Assembly: GCF_937425535.1 (NCBI RefSeq)
Contig: NZ_OW485603.1
Location: 124,001 to 188,000 of the forward strand
DNA: 64,000 nt
Direction: 5' to 3'
DNA from: Rhodovastum atsumiense
GTDB taxonomy: Bacteria; Pseudomonadota; Alphaproteobacteria; Acetobacterales; Acetobacteraceae
Shown here: one piece after another, positions 1 through 9,090 of the stretch
Layout of the letters: each line of letters starts with the position of its first letter
Position numbering within the stretch: the stretch's first letter is position 1
Program-made: the position numbers and the translations under genes
Notes under the pieces: model-generated
Told to the model about the DNA's origin: nothing
Databases searched by the model: none
The model's input: only the letters and a program-made list of their open reading frames with translations

Positions 1-433
1 CGCCCCCAGCATGAAGGAGGCGCCACGTTGCTCCGGCACGGGGCAGCCAGGCTTGCGTGGATAGCTGTCCTCGCGGCCCGGTCTTCACGAGGCGCGATTG
101 CCATCAGGAGCAACACCGCATTTCGCGGTGACGTACACGCGAAAGAGGAAGCCGCGGCGGGAAACGGACGGCGCTGCGCGCCGAACCTGCACCGGTGGCG
201 CCACTGGCGCCGCATGCCCGATGCGCTTTCGAAGCCCGAACCTCCACGCAGAAAATCAAACCCCGCCCGCCATGCCTGTCCAAACTCGCAAACTCGCACA
301 CCATACGCACTGACGTGCCAGGCCGGGCCTGCCAGCGGATATCCAGTTTCGAAAATTTGTTGAAATATCCATAGACTAATCACATTCTGTGATATCGGAT
401 TTCTATCCAGAAGCAGTCAAAACCGGAACATAT
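1..433. other. No recognisable gene
   Basis: The open frames here are short, arginine/proline-rich and overlap on both strands, as chance frames in GC-rich DNA do. No family is recognised. The last 70 bases are clearly more AT-rich than the rest and lead into the 12-bp repeat array. Lying just upstream of the relaxase operon, the stretch could include oriT or a partition site, but no nic-type motif was recognised. Confidence 0.4.
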
Positions 434-565
434 CCGCCCCTGCATCCGCCCCTGCATCCGCCCCTGCATCCGCCCCTGCATCCGCCCCTGCATCCGCCCC
501 TGCATCCGCCCCTGCATCCGCCCCTGCATCCGCCCCTGCATCCGCCCCTGCATCCGCCCCTGCAT
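434..565. repeat. 12-bp tandem repeat, 11 perfect units
   Basis: The unit CCGCCCCTGCAT repeats head to tail 11 times without a mismatch; degenerate relatives (cattcccgcg, ctcctccatc) follow. Because 12 is a multiple of three, the array keeps several frames open on both strands (Pro-Pro-Leu-His on plus, Met-Gln-Gly-Arg on minus), so these frames are not evidence for a gene. Perfect identity points to recent expansion by slippage. Being about 130 bp upstream of an operon with a ParA-type ATPase, it could be a protein-binding array (parS-like or relaxosome), but this is inference. Confidence 0.9.
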
Positions 566-640
566 CCATTCCCGCGTCTGCTCCTCCATCTGTCCCCGCC
601 TCTCACGGCATTGATACTGGTTCGAGTCCAAACAGAATTT

Positions 641-657
641 TAGACTCTTGAGACTCT
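641..657. repeat. Short direct repeat upstream of the mobilisation operon
   Basis: AGACTCTTGAGACTCT holds two copies of AGACTCT nine bases apart, about 40 bp upstream of the first gene of the operon. It is in the right place for an operator, but the repeat is short and could be chance. Confidence 0.3.
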
Positions 658-697
658 CCCAGCAGATTTTCCGAGATCATCGCACCGAGAACGCAGC

Positions 698-1465
698 GTG
701 TACAAACGTCCACGAACCTCTCACGAACTACAGGAAATTGCTGCGCAGCTTCGCGTTGGCTGGGTTCCAGGCGACCAGGTGATGGGGCATATCAGGAAAA
801 TTCTGCCCAAAATTAGCAGAATAATGAAAGAAGAGTCTGTGGCGATCTCAGATATCGCCAATGCTCTCAATATCGCTGGAATTAAATATAGAACCCAGAA
901 TGATTGGTCAGAAAAGCAGTTGCGAAAGAAATTGTCGGAAGCAAGGTCATATACCCTTCGGAAAAGCCAGAGGCGCGCGGCTGCCCATTCACGGCCATCC
1001 GCCAAGAAAATTCCCAATAAGACGAGCGCTTCCGGAGGACGGCCGAGCCGGGCGCCGGCTTCTTCATCGGTGGCAACGCGAGCTTTGCCTGGAGAGAAGC
1101 GTTCTCAGGGCTCGCTATCTCATCTTGAAAGCGGGACGCCGCTCAGCGTGCCAGTAGAAACCTTGCCGGCCTTTACGACTCAGTCCAGCGCCCCGTTCCA
1201 TTTGCCAGCAGTTCCCAGTTCAGTTGCCCGGCCTGTGGCTGCCTGTGCACCGTCTGACCCGCCACATGACGGCGAAGCCGCTGTCACAACGCCGGAAGCT
1301 CCGGCTGCGGCCTCTTCTCCGGAGCAGCTGGCCTCGCCCCTGAGCTTACCAGCGAACTGGCGAGACAACCTGCCGCCGCCACCGCCCTTTTTGTCGTACC
1401 CAAAGCGGGGAATTTTCCCCAAGAAGGCACCAACAAACACTGGAAGCGGAGGTAACAAGACTTGA
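698..1465 (+). CDS. Hypothetical protein, first gene of the mobilisation operon
   Basis: A 255-residue protein starting at GTG. Residues 1-90 are predicted helical and charged, with a block around residues 30-70 (DIANALNIAGIKYRT, then a Trp-Ser and basic stretch) of the look of small DNA-binding helix-turn-helix modules. Residues 95-240 are low-complexity, rich in Ala, Ser and Pro, ending in a proline run (LPPPPPFLSY). The family is not recognised. It overlaps the following ParA-like gene by 4 bp (TTGA), so the two are translationally coupled, and it heads an operon ending in coupling protein and relaxase. A relaxosome or partition DNA-binding role is possible but inferred from position only. 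Confidence 0.6.
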   Translation: MYKRPRTSHELQEIAAQLRVGWVPGDQVMGHIRKILPKISRIMKEESVAISDIANALNIAGIKYRTQNDWSEKQLRKKLSEARSYTLRKSQRRAAAHSRPSAKKIPNKTSASGGRPSRAPASSSVATRALPGEKRSQGSLSHLESGTPLSVPVETLPAFTTQSSAPFHLPAVPSSVARPVAACAPSDPPHDGEAAVTTPEAPAAASSPEQLASPLSLPANWRDNLPPPPPFLSYPKRGIFPKKAPTNTGSGGNKT

Positions 1466-2391
1466 ACGAGCAGACCGACGTTAAGAAGAAGGGCAGGCCT
1501 GCGAGCGGACCAACCTCTTTCTCTCCCATCAATCCGGTCTCGTTGATTCAGCCGCCAGCAAAGCTTCCCGAAATTGCCCTGGGACGGCCGATGCCGGACG
1601 CCGATCTTCGTGATACATTCTCGCAAAGTGCCAAGCTTCAAGCACAAAAGACCAACGTTTCAGGAAAAACAAAGATCATATTCTTCATCGGGCGCGGCCG
1701 CACGGGGAAAAGCACGAACATCCGCTATCACATTGCGCAGCTGGCACGGAAGCAAAAGAACTTCATCGCTCTCGATGCCGATAAAACCAATCCAGTGCTC
1801 GGCCAATATATCGGAGGCGTTGGCATGCCTCCCTCCTACGAAGACGAGGCCATCGCCTCCTGGCTGTCTGAAACCATCCTGAGCGCCATCCCTCATGGCA
1901 TCCATGTGCTGGTCGATTTCGGTGGCGGCGATACAAGCCTCGCCTATGTCGTCCGCTTCTTGCCCCACATCGTCGGCAGCATCGAGCAGATGGGCGGCGC
2001 CGTCGTCACTTGCTGCGCCCTTGGCACGTCGGTCGATGACCTGTCACCCTTCGCCAATCTCTACAACCTTGGCTTCCGCCCAACCGCCACCGCCTTCCTC
2101 TTCAACGAAGCGGCTGCGCCCACCCTGCATCCCTCGTCTTTCGCCGACATCCAGGCTCACTCCTTCTATCGCCGGCTGACCGACGAACATGCGGCCGTAT
2201 CGCTGCTTATCCCCGCCTTGAAGGTCGCGCAGGCTGTCGAGGCCCGTCGGCTGAACTTCTTCGACGCCAAGGAAGGGGCCCAACCCGATACGCAGGCGCC
2301 ACCTCTCCGGCTGTTCGAGCAGCTGATTCTCGGCGGCTGGCTCGCGAACATGGAACAGGTCTATCAGCCGGTCGGCAGCTGGTTCGAATGA
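1462..2391 (+). CDS. ParA/MinD-type ATPase of the conjugation operon (TraL-like)
   Basis: A 309-residue protein with a deviant Walker A motif GRGRTGKST (about residues 77-85) after a beta-strand IIFFI, and an Asp-rich strand VLVDFGGGD near residue 152, the pattern of ParA/MipZ/TraL P-loop ATPases. Residues 1-65 are a low-complexity leader. The start is TTG, overlapping the previous gene by 4 bp; the stop overlaps the next ATG (ATGA). TraL-type and VirC1-type ATPases encoded next to relaxase genes help assemble relaxosomes or position plasmids; a plasmid partition role is the alternative. No ParB gene lies beside it, which favours the transfer role. Confidence 0.75.
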   Translation: MNEQTDVKKKGRPASGPTSFSPINPVSLIQPPAKLPEIALGRPMPDADLRDTFSQSAKLQAQKTNVSGKTKIIFFIGRGRTGKSTNIRYHIAQLARKQKNFIALDADKTNPVLGQYIGGVGMPPSYEDEAIASWLSETILSAIPHGIHVLVDFGGGDTSLAYVVRFLPHIVGSIEQMGGAVVTCCALGTSVDDLSPFANLYNLGFRPTATAFLFNEAAAPTLHPSSFADIQAHSFYRRLTDEHAAVSLLIPALKVAQAVEARRLNFFDAKEGAQPDTQAPPLRLFEQLILGGWLANMEQVYQPVGSWFE

Positions 2392-3254
2392 CGACCACTC
2401 CACCCGCTGTTCCCGCCAATGATGGCGTCCCGACTCCCGAAGAAGTTGCAGCGGCCTTGGCCGCCGCCCAGGCGCAGCTCCACGCCGCGCGGAGCCATCC
2501 CGCTTACCAGGGAGATCCAGCCTATCCCATCATCCAGGCGCTGATTGCCACCGTGGGCGGCTTGCAGACCCTCTACGATGGTCTACGCACCTCAACGCGT
2601 CAGATCCTTACCACGGCTCAGCGCCAGCAGCTTGAACTTGCCACGGCTGCGCATCAACAGCGTGAGCAGCTCAACAAGGATTTCGCGATACAGCATGAGG
2701 CCGCGCTGGCCCGGGTCAAGGCGGAAGAGCTGGCGCAGCAGGCTCATATCCGCGCCGGCCTCGTCGACGCAGCCCAGGACGCATTGAAGGAACTGCTCCG
2801 CGCCGACCGCAGGCATACCCGCCTTCGGACCTGGGCAGCTCTCATGGTACCTGCGGTCGGGCTTCTCGTGGTCGGTCTGATCATGGGCTGGTACGCCCGC
2901 GGCGCCGACGCCATGACCAGGCTGACCGCCGATGTCCACAACCTCGCCGTCCTGACCCAGGCCACGCAGCAAACCTCTGCCACCCTGCAAGCGATTTCTG
3001 GCCTGCTCACGCACGGCATGTCCGCTGCCGAGCTGGCCAGCCTCGCGAGCCTCAACGAGGTCATTGCCCTCAATGCCATTGGTAAGGTTCCGGAGGACAC
3101 TGTTCCTTCCCCTTGCATCGCCGCGGTGCCGGACGGGGTGATCCGGACCGGCACGCGGTCGATCAAGGCCTGTGTCATCCCCCTCAAGGACAGCGTGGTG
3201 GTGCGCGGCGGCCTTTTCCTGACCCAGGCTGTTACCGGCAGAGCACGGAACTGA
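2388..3254 (+). CDS. Coiled-coil membrane protein of the mobilisation operon
   Basis: A 288-residue protein. Residues 12-145 are Ala/Gln/Glu-rich with heptad-like spacing (coiled coil), followed by one membrane segment at about residues 150-172 (WAALMVPAVGLLVVGLIMGW) and a C-terminal region with two cysteines. The layout resembles small TraM-like anchoring proteins in IncP-type mobilisation operons, but no family signature is seen. It overlaps the ATPase gene (ATGA) and the next gene (TGATG), so it belongs to the same transcription unit. A role in tethering the ParA-like ATPase or relaxosome to the membrane is inference. Confidence 0.6.
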   Translation: MTTTPPAVPANDGVPTPEEVAAALAAAQAQLHAARSHPAYQGDPAYPIIQALIATVGGLQTLYDGLRTSTRQILTTAQRQQLELATAAHQQREQLNKDFAIQHEAALARVKAEELAQQAHIRAGLVDAAQDALKELLRADRRHTRLRTWAALMVPAVGLLVVGLIMGWYARGADAMTRLTADVHNLAVLTQATQQTSATLQAISGLLTHGMSAAELASLASLNEVIALNAIGKVPEDTVPSPCIAAVPDGVIRTGTRSIKACVIPLKDSVVVRGGLFLTQAVTGRARN

Positions 3255-3748
3255 TGAGCAAACCGAAGGCAGAACGGGGGCCGCAGCTATGCGTGCGCGT
3301 CTCGGAAGAGGAACTCAAGGTCCTCACGGTCCTGGCGCAATCCGCCGGATACGCCAGTGCCGCTGGATTCCTGCGGTATCTGGGGCAACGCGCCATTCGG
3401 GCCGAAGCGATTCCGCCCTCTACCGGACTGGTGTGCCCAGCGCCTCCCCCCGATGGTCGCATCGAGGAACTCCAACAGAGACTGGCCGAGCTGTCGGAGC
3501 AGGTTGGCCGAATTGAAAAACTGATCCAGGCGGGATTGGCTCACCTGTCTTTCCTTGAGGGATTGGTGCGCTCCACCGCTCTCCAGGCGACCTCGGCATC
3601 CTACATGGCCATCCAGGTCTGGCGGCTCCTTGCCGATGAGGCACTCCGGCCGCCCTCCGGCATCCCGTCGCAGATGCTCAGCGACATCCAGGAACTGCAT
3701 CGCCGAGCCTTGGCCGCTGCGGAAAGCCACGGAGCCACGACGGGATGA
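3254..3748 (+). CDS. Ribbon-helix-helix-like relaxosome accessory protein (MobC/TraJ-like)
   Basis: A 164-residue protein starting at the ATG that overlaps the previous stop (TGATG). Residues 12-48 (LCVRVSEEELKVLTVLAQ, then GYASAAGFLRYLGQRA) match the pattern of MobC/NikA-type ribbon-helix-helix accessory proteins: a short strand, then two amphipathic helices. Residues 65-90 form a leucine-spaced coiled coil. The stop overlaps the traD start by 4 bp. Such proteins bind oriT and aid relaxase loading; here the assignment rests on pattern and position. Confidence 0.6.
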   Translation: MSKPKAERGPQLCVRVSEEELKVLTVLAQSAGYASAAGFLRYLGQRAIRAEAIPPSTGLVCPAPPPDGRIEELQQRLAELSEQVGRIEKLIQAGLAHLSFLEGLVRSTALQATSASYMAIQVWRLLADEALRPPSGIPSQMLSDIQELHRRALAAAESHGATTG

Positions 3749-5685
3749 ACCAGCAGGCTCAGCACATCGCCGACGACGTCTCCCGCGGCGTCGGCCTCCT
3801 GCACCTGCGCCTGCGGATCCAGCTGCAGAGCCTCATCCGGATCGTACTGATCTCCCTGGCCGGCTTCGCGGTGACGCCGTTGCTCACCATCTGGGCCCTG
3901 GCCGAAAAGCACGCCATCGCTGGAGCCACCTGGTGGAAGATCGCCGCCATTCTCTGCGAGAGCAATGCCTGCCAGCGCCCCTTGCATCCAATGGGAGATC
4001 CACGGATCTGGCCCGCCGGGTCAATCATCTCCAACCATTGGTTTACCGCCCAGGCCACCGCGATCACCGACCTGTTCTGGCGCGGTGTCATGTACGGCGT
4101 CCTCGTCACCCCGATCCTGACCCTGTGCCTCTATCTTGGCGTCCGCGCCATCGGCAGCGCGGCCCGTGATCCCTACCTCCTGCGTGGCCGCAGCCTCACC
4201 TCCGACAAGCGCCTGGCCGATGACCTGATCCGCCGCCGCGCCGCCAGCGACCTTGCCATCGGCACCATCCCCCTCGTCCTCGGCAAGGAAACCCAGCACA
4301 TCCTGATGGCCGGCACGGTCGGTGCCGGCAAAACCCAGGCCATGTACCGCTTGCTCGACCAGATCCGTGCCCGCGGCGACATCGCCATCATCTACGACAT
4401 CGCCGGTGCCTACATCCCGAGCTTCTACCGCCCCGAGCTTGGCGACCGGATCCTCAATCCGCTCGACCGCCGCTCCGCGTCCTGGTCGCCCTGGGCCGAG
4501 ATCAACAACCCCGCCGCCGCCGATCGCCTTGCCGCGTCCCTCATCCCCTCGCCGTCCGGTCCCAACCAGTTCTTCTCCGACGCGGCCCGCGCCATCTTCT
4601 CCACCGGCTTGCGTCTGCTCCAGGAGGCGCAGCCGCGCACCGTCCTTGAGCTGTTCCGTCTGCTGGTGGTCGCCCCCCGCGAGGAAAAGCAGCGGAGCTT
4701 CGCCGGCACCGAGATCGCCAGGTTCTACGACCCGGAGGCAGGCCGCACTGCCGCCGCCATCGACGTCACCGCCGCCAATTACATCCGCAGCCTGCGCTTC
4801 CTCCGGGCCGATGCCGGCAGCAATGATTTCAGCCTCTCCGACTTCATCCGGTCGGCCGACCAGGCGACCGCTGCCAACACCGCCCAACCGTGGCTGTTCA
4901 TCAGCTCCCGCCGGCGGGAGCATGATGCCTTGCGGCCGCTCATCACCTGCCTGCTGGACTCCGCGATTGCCGCGGCCCTGTCGTTGCCGGAGAACCTGAA
5001 CCGCCGGATCTGGATCTTCCTCGACGAGTTGGACAGCCTGCAGCAGCTGCCCAGCCTCGCGGCCGCCCTGCAGGAAGGCCGCAAATACGGCATCTGCATC
5101 GTCGCCGGGCTGCAGGACCTGCAGCAGCTGATGGACGTCTGGGGCAAGGAGCGCGGCGAGGCGATCCTCTCGTTGTTCAACACCGCTGCCATCTTCCGGC
5201 TCAACTCCAACTTCAGCGCCGAGTACATGTCCAGGCTGCTCGGCGAGGCCGAGCGGGAGCGCACCGAGGAGTCGGCCCGCTACGGTGCGCACATGAGCTA
5301 CGAATCGCTGAACCTGGGCACCCGGCGAGATGTCGAGCGGGTGGTGCTGCCCACCGACATTATGACGCTGGCGGACCTGCACTGCTATGTGCGCCTGCCG
5401 GGTGCCTACCCGGTGGCCCGGACCCGCCTGCCCGACCCCGGCAAGACCGCCCGGCCGAAGCGGCATGCGCCCTTTGAGGAAGCGGATCTGTCCGGGTCGG
5501 TCTCGGCCCATTTGCGGGCGGCCGCCTCGCTCCCGGCCGACGCTGCGTCAGCGTCCACCACGCAGGCTGTCCCCGGGCCGCAGGAGCCACCCACGCCGGA
5601 CCAGCCAGCAAGGGATCGCCCCCCTGAGCAGGCGCTGACCTTTGCGCCCGCGCAGGACGGGCTCGAGTCCTTCCCACAGCTTTGA
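3745..5685 (+). CDS. traD: Type IV coupling protein TraD
   Basis: A 646-residue inner-membrane ATPase of the VirD4/TraD family, which docks the relaxase-DNA complex to the secretion channel. Two membrane segments lie at about residues 30-52 and 112-137. Walker A is GTVGAGKT (about 191-198), followed by IIYDIAGAYIPSFYRP and ILNPLDRRSASWSPW, characteristic of the TrwB/TraD AAD-binding domain. Walker B is IWIFLDELDS (about 423-432). The C-terminal 90 residues are a proline-rich tail, where TraD proteins often contact the relaxosome. It overlaps the accessory gene upstream and is followed after 18 bp by the relaxase. Confidence 0.93.
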   Translation: MNQQAQHIADDVSRGVGLLHLRLRIQLQSLIRIVLISLAGFAVTPLLTIWALAEKHAIAGATWWKIAAILCESNACQRPLHPMGDPRIWPAGSIISNHWFTAQATAITDLFWRGVMYGVLVTPILTLCLYLGVRAIGSAARDPYLLRGRSLTSDKRLADDLIRRRAASDLAIGTIPLVLGKETQHILMAGTVGAGKTQAMYRLLDQIRARGDIAIIYDIAGAYIPSFYRPELGDRILNPLDRRSASWSPWAEINNPAAADRLAASLIPSPSGPNQFFSDAARAIFSTGLRLLQEAQPRTVLELFRLLVVAPREEKQRSFAGTEIARFYDPEAGRTAAAIDVTAANYIRSLRFLRADAGSNDFSLSDFIRSADQATAANTAQPWLFISSRRREHDALRPLITCLLDSAIAAALSLPENLNRRIWIFLDELDSLQQLPSLAAALQEGRKYGICIVAGLQDLQQLMDVWGKERGEAILSLFNTAAIFRLNSNFSAEYMSRLLGEAERERTEESARYGAHMSYESLNLGTRRDVERVVLPTDIMTLADLHCYVRLPGAYPVARTRLPDPGKTARPKRHAPFEEADLSGSVSAHLRAAASLPADAASASTTQAVPGPQEPPTPDQPARDRPPEQALTFAPAQDGLESFPQL

Positions 5686-5703
5686 CCGCGGGCCGCGTCC
5701 CCC

Positions 5704-8649
5704 ATGCTCTCCGCCGCCGCCATCAAGAGCGCCAACCAGGCTGCCAGCTACTTCGCCAAGGACAACTACTATACCGCCGAGGCCGAGGGCCCGAGCGCCT
5801 GGTGGGGCGCCGGCGCCACCGCGGCGGGCTTCTCCGGCGGCGTCGACGCTGCGCGGTTCGAGGCCGCCCTGCGCGGCGAACTGCCGGACAGCACCCGGCT
5901 CGGCACCGAGCGGAACGGTGAATGGCAGCACAAGCCCGGTTGGGACCTCACCTGGTCGGCCCCGAAATCGGTCTCCCTCCTCGCCCTGGTCGGGGGCGAC
6001 ACCCGGCTGATCACGGCACACGACAACGCCGTGCGAGCGGCGATGGCGCATATCGAGGCCACTCAGGTCCATACCCGCATCCGCCAGGGCGGGGACGTTG
6101 CGCTCACCCAGACCAACAACCTCACCGCCGCCCTGTTCCGCCACGACGTCAACCGCAACCAGGAGCCGCAACTCCACACCCATGCCGTCGTGCTCAACGC
6201 TACCCGTACCGAGGACGGGCAGTGGCGCAGCATCGAGAGCAAGCCGATGCTCAAGGCGATCAAGGCCAGCGGGGAATTCTACCGGGTCCATCTCGCCGCC
6301 GAAATCCGCCGGCTCGGCTATGACATCGTGCCCGGCAAGGACGGCACCTTCGAGATCGCCGGTATCGGCCAGGAGACCCTCGACCGTTTCTCTTCCCGCT
6401 CCGCCCAGGTCGAGGCACGCCTCGAGGACAAGGGGCTGACCCGGGCCACCGCGTCGACCGGGCAGAAGATGGATGCCGCCCTGCGGAGCCGCCGCGCCAA
6501 GGAGCCGGTCGACCGCGCCGTGCTGACGGCCGCGTGGCAGGCCCGCCTCGGCGAGGACCTGCGGGCGCTGGCCTCCCTGGTGCGAACCGCCACGCGGCAC
6601 GAACAGTCCTATACGCGGTTCGCCTGGTCGCAGCAGAGGGCCGCCCGGGAGGCGGTTGAAACAGCCACTTCCGCCCTCTCGGAACGGGAGCAGGCCTTCT
6701 CGCATGACCGGCTCATGCAGGCGGCCAGCCGCTTCGCGCTCGGTCGTGCCACGCCGGATGCTGTCGAGCGGGCGGTCGCTCACCTGGTCACGGCCGGCGC
6801 CCTGGTCCCGCGTGACGTCACCGAGCCCTCGCCGCAGATCCGGGCCGACACCGTACGTCCCGGCTACACGACCCCCGCCGCCATCCGCACCGAGCTCAAG
6901 CTGTTCGACCTGCTTGACCACGCCAAGGGCGCGGCACGGCCATTCCTCTCCGCCAACGCCGCCCAGGCTGCTGTCCGTGCCGCGGAGGAGCGCTCCGCGG
7001 CCATGGGGCACAGCTGGAATGAGGCCCAGCGCGCCGCCGCCACCGGCATTCTCAGGTCACGCGACCGGGTCGTCGTGCTGCAAGGCGCGGCCGGCACCGC
7101 CAAGACCTCCACCGTGCTTGCCACCGTCGCCGCCGCTGCCAGCGCCGCGGGCCACACCGTGCGGGCCCTCGCGCCGTCCGCCTCCGCCGCCCAGACGCTC
7201 GGCAAGGCCCTCCATCTGGAAGGGCAGACCGTGCACCGCTTCCTGTCTGACCTGGCGCGGGACGGCTCCTCTCCGGGCCTGCTCGACCGCCTGGCCGGTG
7301 GCCACGAGGTGTGGATCGTCGACGAGATGAGCCTGCTTGGCACCGGAAAAACGGTGGAACTGCTGCAGGCGGCGAAAGAGCAGCGCGCCAGGGTCATCCT
7401 CACCGGCGACCGGCTCCAGCTCGGCAGCGTCGAGGCCGGCCAGGCCTTCACGCAGGCGCAGGAGCGGGGCCTGGAGACTTTCCGTCTCGATGAGATCGTC
7501 CGCCAGCAAACCGCCGACGGTCGCGCCGCGGTCAAGGCCATCATCGCCCGCGATGCCGCCACCGCCTTCCAGGCGTTGGAACGCGATGGCGGCCGGATCG
7601 TCGAAGAGGCCACCGCCAACGACCGGATCATGATGATGGCCCGGCACTATGCCGGCCTCTCTCCGGCGGAGCGGGCCAATACCCTCCTGATCGACCCCAG
7701 CCGGGAGGGCAGCGAGGCGATCAAAGGCACGGTCCGCACCTTGCTGCGGATGCAGGGCGAGTTGGCCGGGCCGGCGGCGCAGGGGACCCGCCTGCTCGAT
7801 GCGGGGCTTGCCAACGCGGAGAAACGGTCCGCCGTTTCCTACACGGTCGGCCAGGTGATCCGCACGGCCAAGGGCCTCGACACCGAGGACGGACGGCTGG
7901 ACCCGGGCGAATATGCCGTCATCAGCGCGATCGACACCCGCCAGGATCGCCTGGCCCTTCGCACCGGGGATGGCCGGGCTCTCACCTTGGCCACCCGCGG
8001 CATCGGCCCGCGCCACCTGGATGTCTTCCAGCCGGCGCAAGGTGACCTGCAGGTCGGCGACCGCATCCGCTGGAACCGCAATGACACCCGGCTCGGGTTG
8101 GCGCGCGGTGACTTTGGAACCATCACCGCCATTGATGGCAACCAGGCGACTATTGGCTTCGAGAAGGGACACGAGCTGCGGCTCGACGTCACCGAGCCTC
8201 GTCACCAGCACTACGACTATGCCTATGCCGTGACTGCCTACAGCGCGCAGGGCATGACCAAGGATTGGGTGCTGCACGCGGAATCCTGGCGGGTGAACCT
8301 GATCAACTGGCGCAGCATGTACGTTGGCATCTCACGCGGCACGACCAGCGGCACCATCATCACGGATGACCGCGCCCTGCTGGAGGAGGCCATCGGTGTT
8401 CGTGCCGGCGAGAAGAGTCTAGCCATTGACCCCGACCTGATCACCCGCGTCCGCGACGCCACGCAGGAGGCCGTCAGCAATGCCACGCGCAGCCAGATTG
8501 TCGTCGAGGTCGAACGGCCCCACGCGGACGAGGCGCTTCATCAGCGTGCCGCCCGCGCCCTCATGGCCAGGATCAAGGGCCACCAATCCACCGCATCACC
8601 TGAAACGTCGAAATCAAACGGCCATGAATTAAATATTAATTCAGAATGA
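5704..8649 (+). CDS. traI: MobF-family relaxase-helicase TraI/TrwC
   Basis: A 981-residue bifunctional enzyme that nicks oriT and unwinds the transferred strand. The N-terminal TrwC relaxase domain has tyrosines at residues 16, 22 and 23 and the three-histidine metal site (FRHDVNRN...PQLHTHAVVLN; His147, His158, His160). The helicase half has Walker A QGAAGTAKTST (about 460-470), VDEMSLLG as motif II, and the C-terminal AVTAYSAQGMTKD block of RecD/UvrD-type helicases. It is shorter than F TraI (about 1750 residues) and close to TrwC of R388, so it probably lacks the second, inactive helicase copy. The last codons run into AT-rich DNA. Confidence 0.95.
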   Translation: MLSAAAIKSANQAASYFAKDNYYTAEAEGPSAWWGAGATAAGFSGGVDAARFEAALRGELPDSTRLGTERNGEWQHKPGWDLTWSAPKSVSLLALVGGDTRLITAHDNAVRAAMAHIEATQVHTRIRQGGDVALTQTNNLTAALFRHDVNRNQEPQLHTHAVVLNATRTEDGQWRSIESKPMLKAIKASGEFYRVHLAAEIRRLGYDIVPGKDGTFEIAGIGQETLDRFSSRSAQVEARLEDKGLTRATASTGQKMDAALRSRRAKEPVDRAVLTAAWQARLGEDLRALASLVRTATRHEQSYTRFAWSQQRAAREAVETATSALSEREQAFSHDRLMQAASRFALGRATPDAVERAVAHLVTAGALVPRDVTEPSPQIRADTVRPGYTTPAAIRTELKLFDLLDHAKGAARPFLSANAAQAAVRAAEERSAAMGHSWNEAQRAAATGILRSRDRVVVLQGAAGTAKTSTVLATVAAAASAAGHTVRALAPSASAAQTLGKALHLEGQTVHRFLSDLARDGSSPGLLDRLAGGHEVWIVDEMSLLGTGKTVELLQAAKEQRARVILTGDRLQLGSVEAGQAFTQAQERGLETFRLDEIVRQQTADGRAAVKAIIARDAATAFQALERDGGRIVEEATANDRIMMMARHYAGLSPAERANTLLIDPSREGSEAIKGTVRTLLRMQGELAGPAAQGTRLLDAGLANAEKRSAVSYTVGQVIRTAKGLDTEDGRLDPGEYAVISAIDTRQDRLALRTGDGRALTLATRGIGPRHLDVFQPAQGDLQVGDRIRWNRNDTRLGLARGDFGTITAIDGNQATIGFEKGHELRLDVTEPRHQHYDYAYAVTAYSAQGMTKDWVLHAESWRVNLINWRSMYVGISRGTTSGTIITDDRALLEEAIGVRAGEKSLAIDPDLITRVRDATQEAVSNATRSQIVVEVERPHADEALHQRAARALMARIKGHQSTASPETSKSNGHELNINSE

Positions 8650-8960
8650 AAGACCATAATATAAGCAATAATCAAGAATATTGTGTCATATCCATATAAA
8701 TTAATATGAAGCTACGCCATTTATCTGGTATTTTATTGGATATGATCCACGTTGTATTTGATATCGAGAGTTCAATGACTCCAAAAGATCTTCGCCAATG
8801 TCCTTCAAATTAAAATTAATCATCAGATATATATTAATGCTCTTCTTAAATCGGAACAGCGAAACGTATATTAATACAAATTTACCTACTGGTCAAAATC
8901 CGACGGATGCTACTACATTGCGAGTAGCTAGATCCGACCCGAAGCCGATTTTCGCCGCCT
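8620..8960. other. AT-rich intergenic island after traI
   Basis: About 340 bases of strikingly AT-rich sequence (runs such as TTAATATTAATTC and ATATATATTAATG) in otherwise GC-rich DNA. The arms GAATTAA and TTAATTC, separated by ATA (8626-8642), straddle the traI stop. No gene is supported. Such islands often hold replication or transfer origins or mark recently acquired DNA; no iterons or nic motif were found. Confidence 0.55.
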
Positions 8961-9090
8961 GGGCCTCAGCGCCCGGTTCGGGGCCTGATGCGGCTGATTG
9001 CCTCCGGGGGAGGCCCATCCTCCGGCACGCTGCAGGGCGAAGCAAGGCTGTTCATATGCAGACACGGAGTCATTGCACGTCCATGAACGG

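Noticed and set aside
434-565. CRISPR array
   Set aside because: The units are contiguous 12-mers without spacers and no cas genes are present.
380-643. Repeat proteins Pro-Pro-Leu-His (plus) and Met-Gln-Gly-Arg (minus)
   Set aside because: A 12-bp repeat without stops keeps several frames open on both strands; no ribosome site or flanking domain supports either.
1462-2391. Plasmid partition ParA with repABC
   Set aside because: No ParB/RepB gene follows and the gene lies in an operon ending in traD and traI, so a transfer role is preferred.
4021-5511. Long minus-strand frame opposite traD
   Set aside because: Low-complexity Gly/Asp/Val-rich translation with no motif; the plus frame is a clear TraD.
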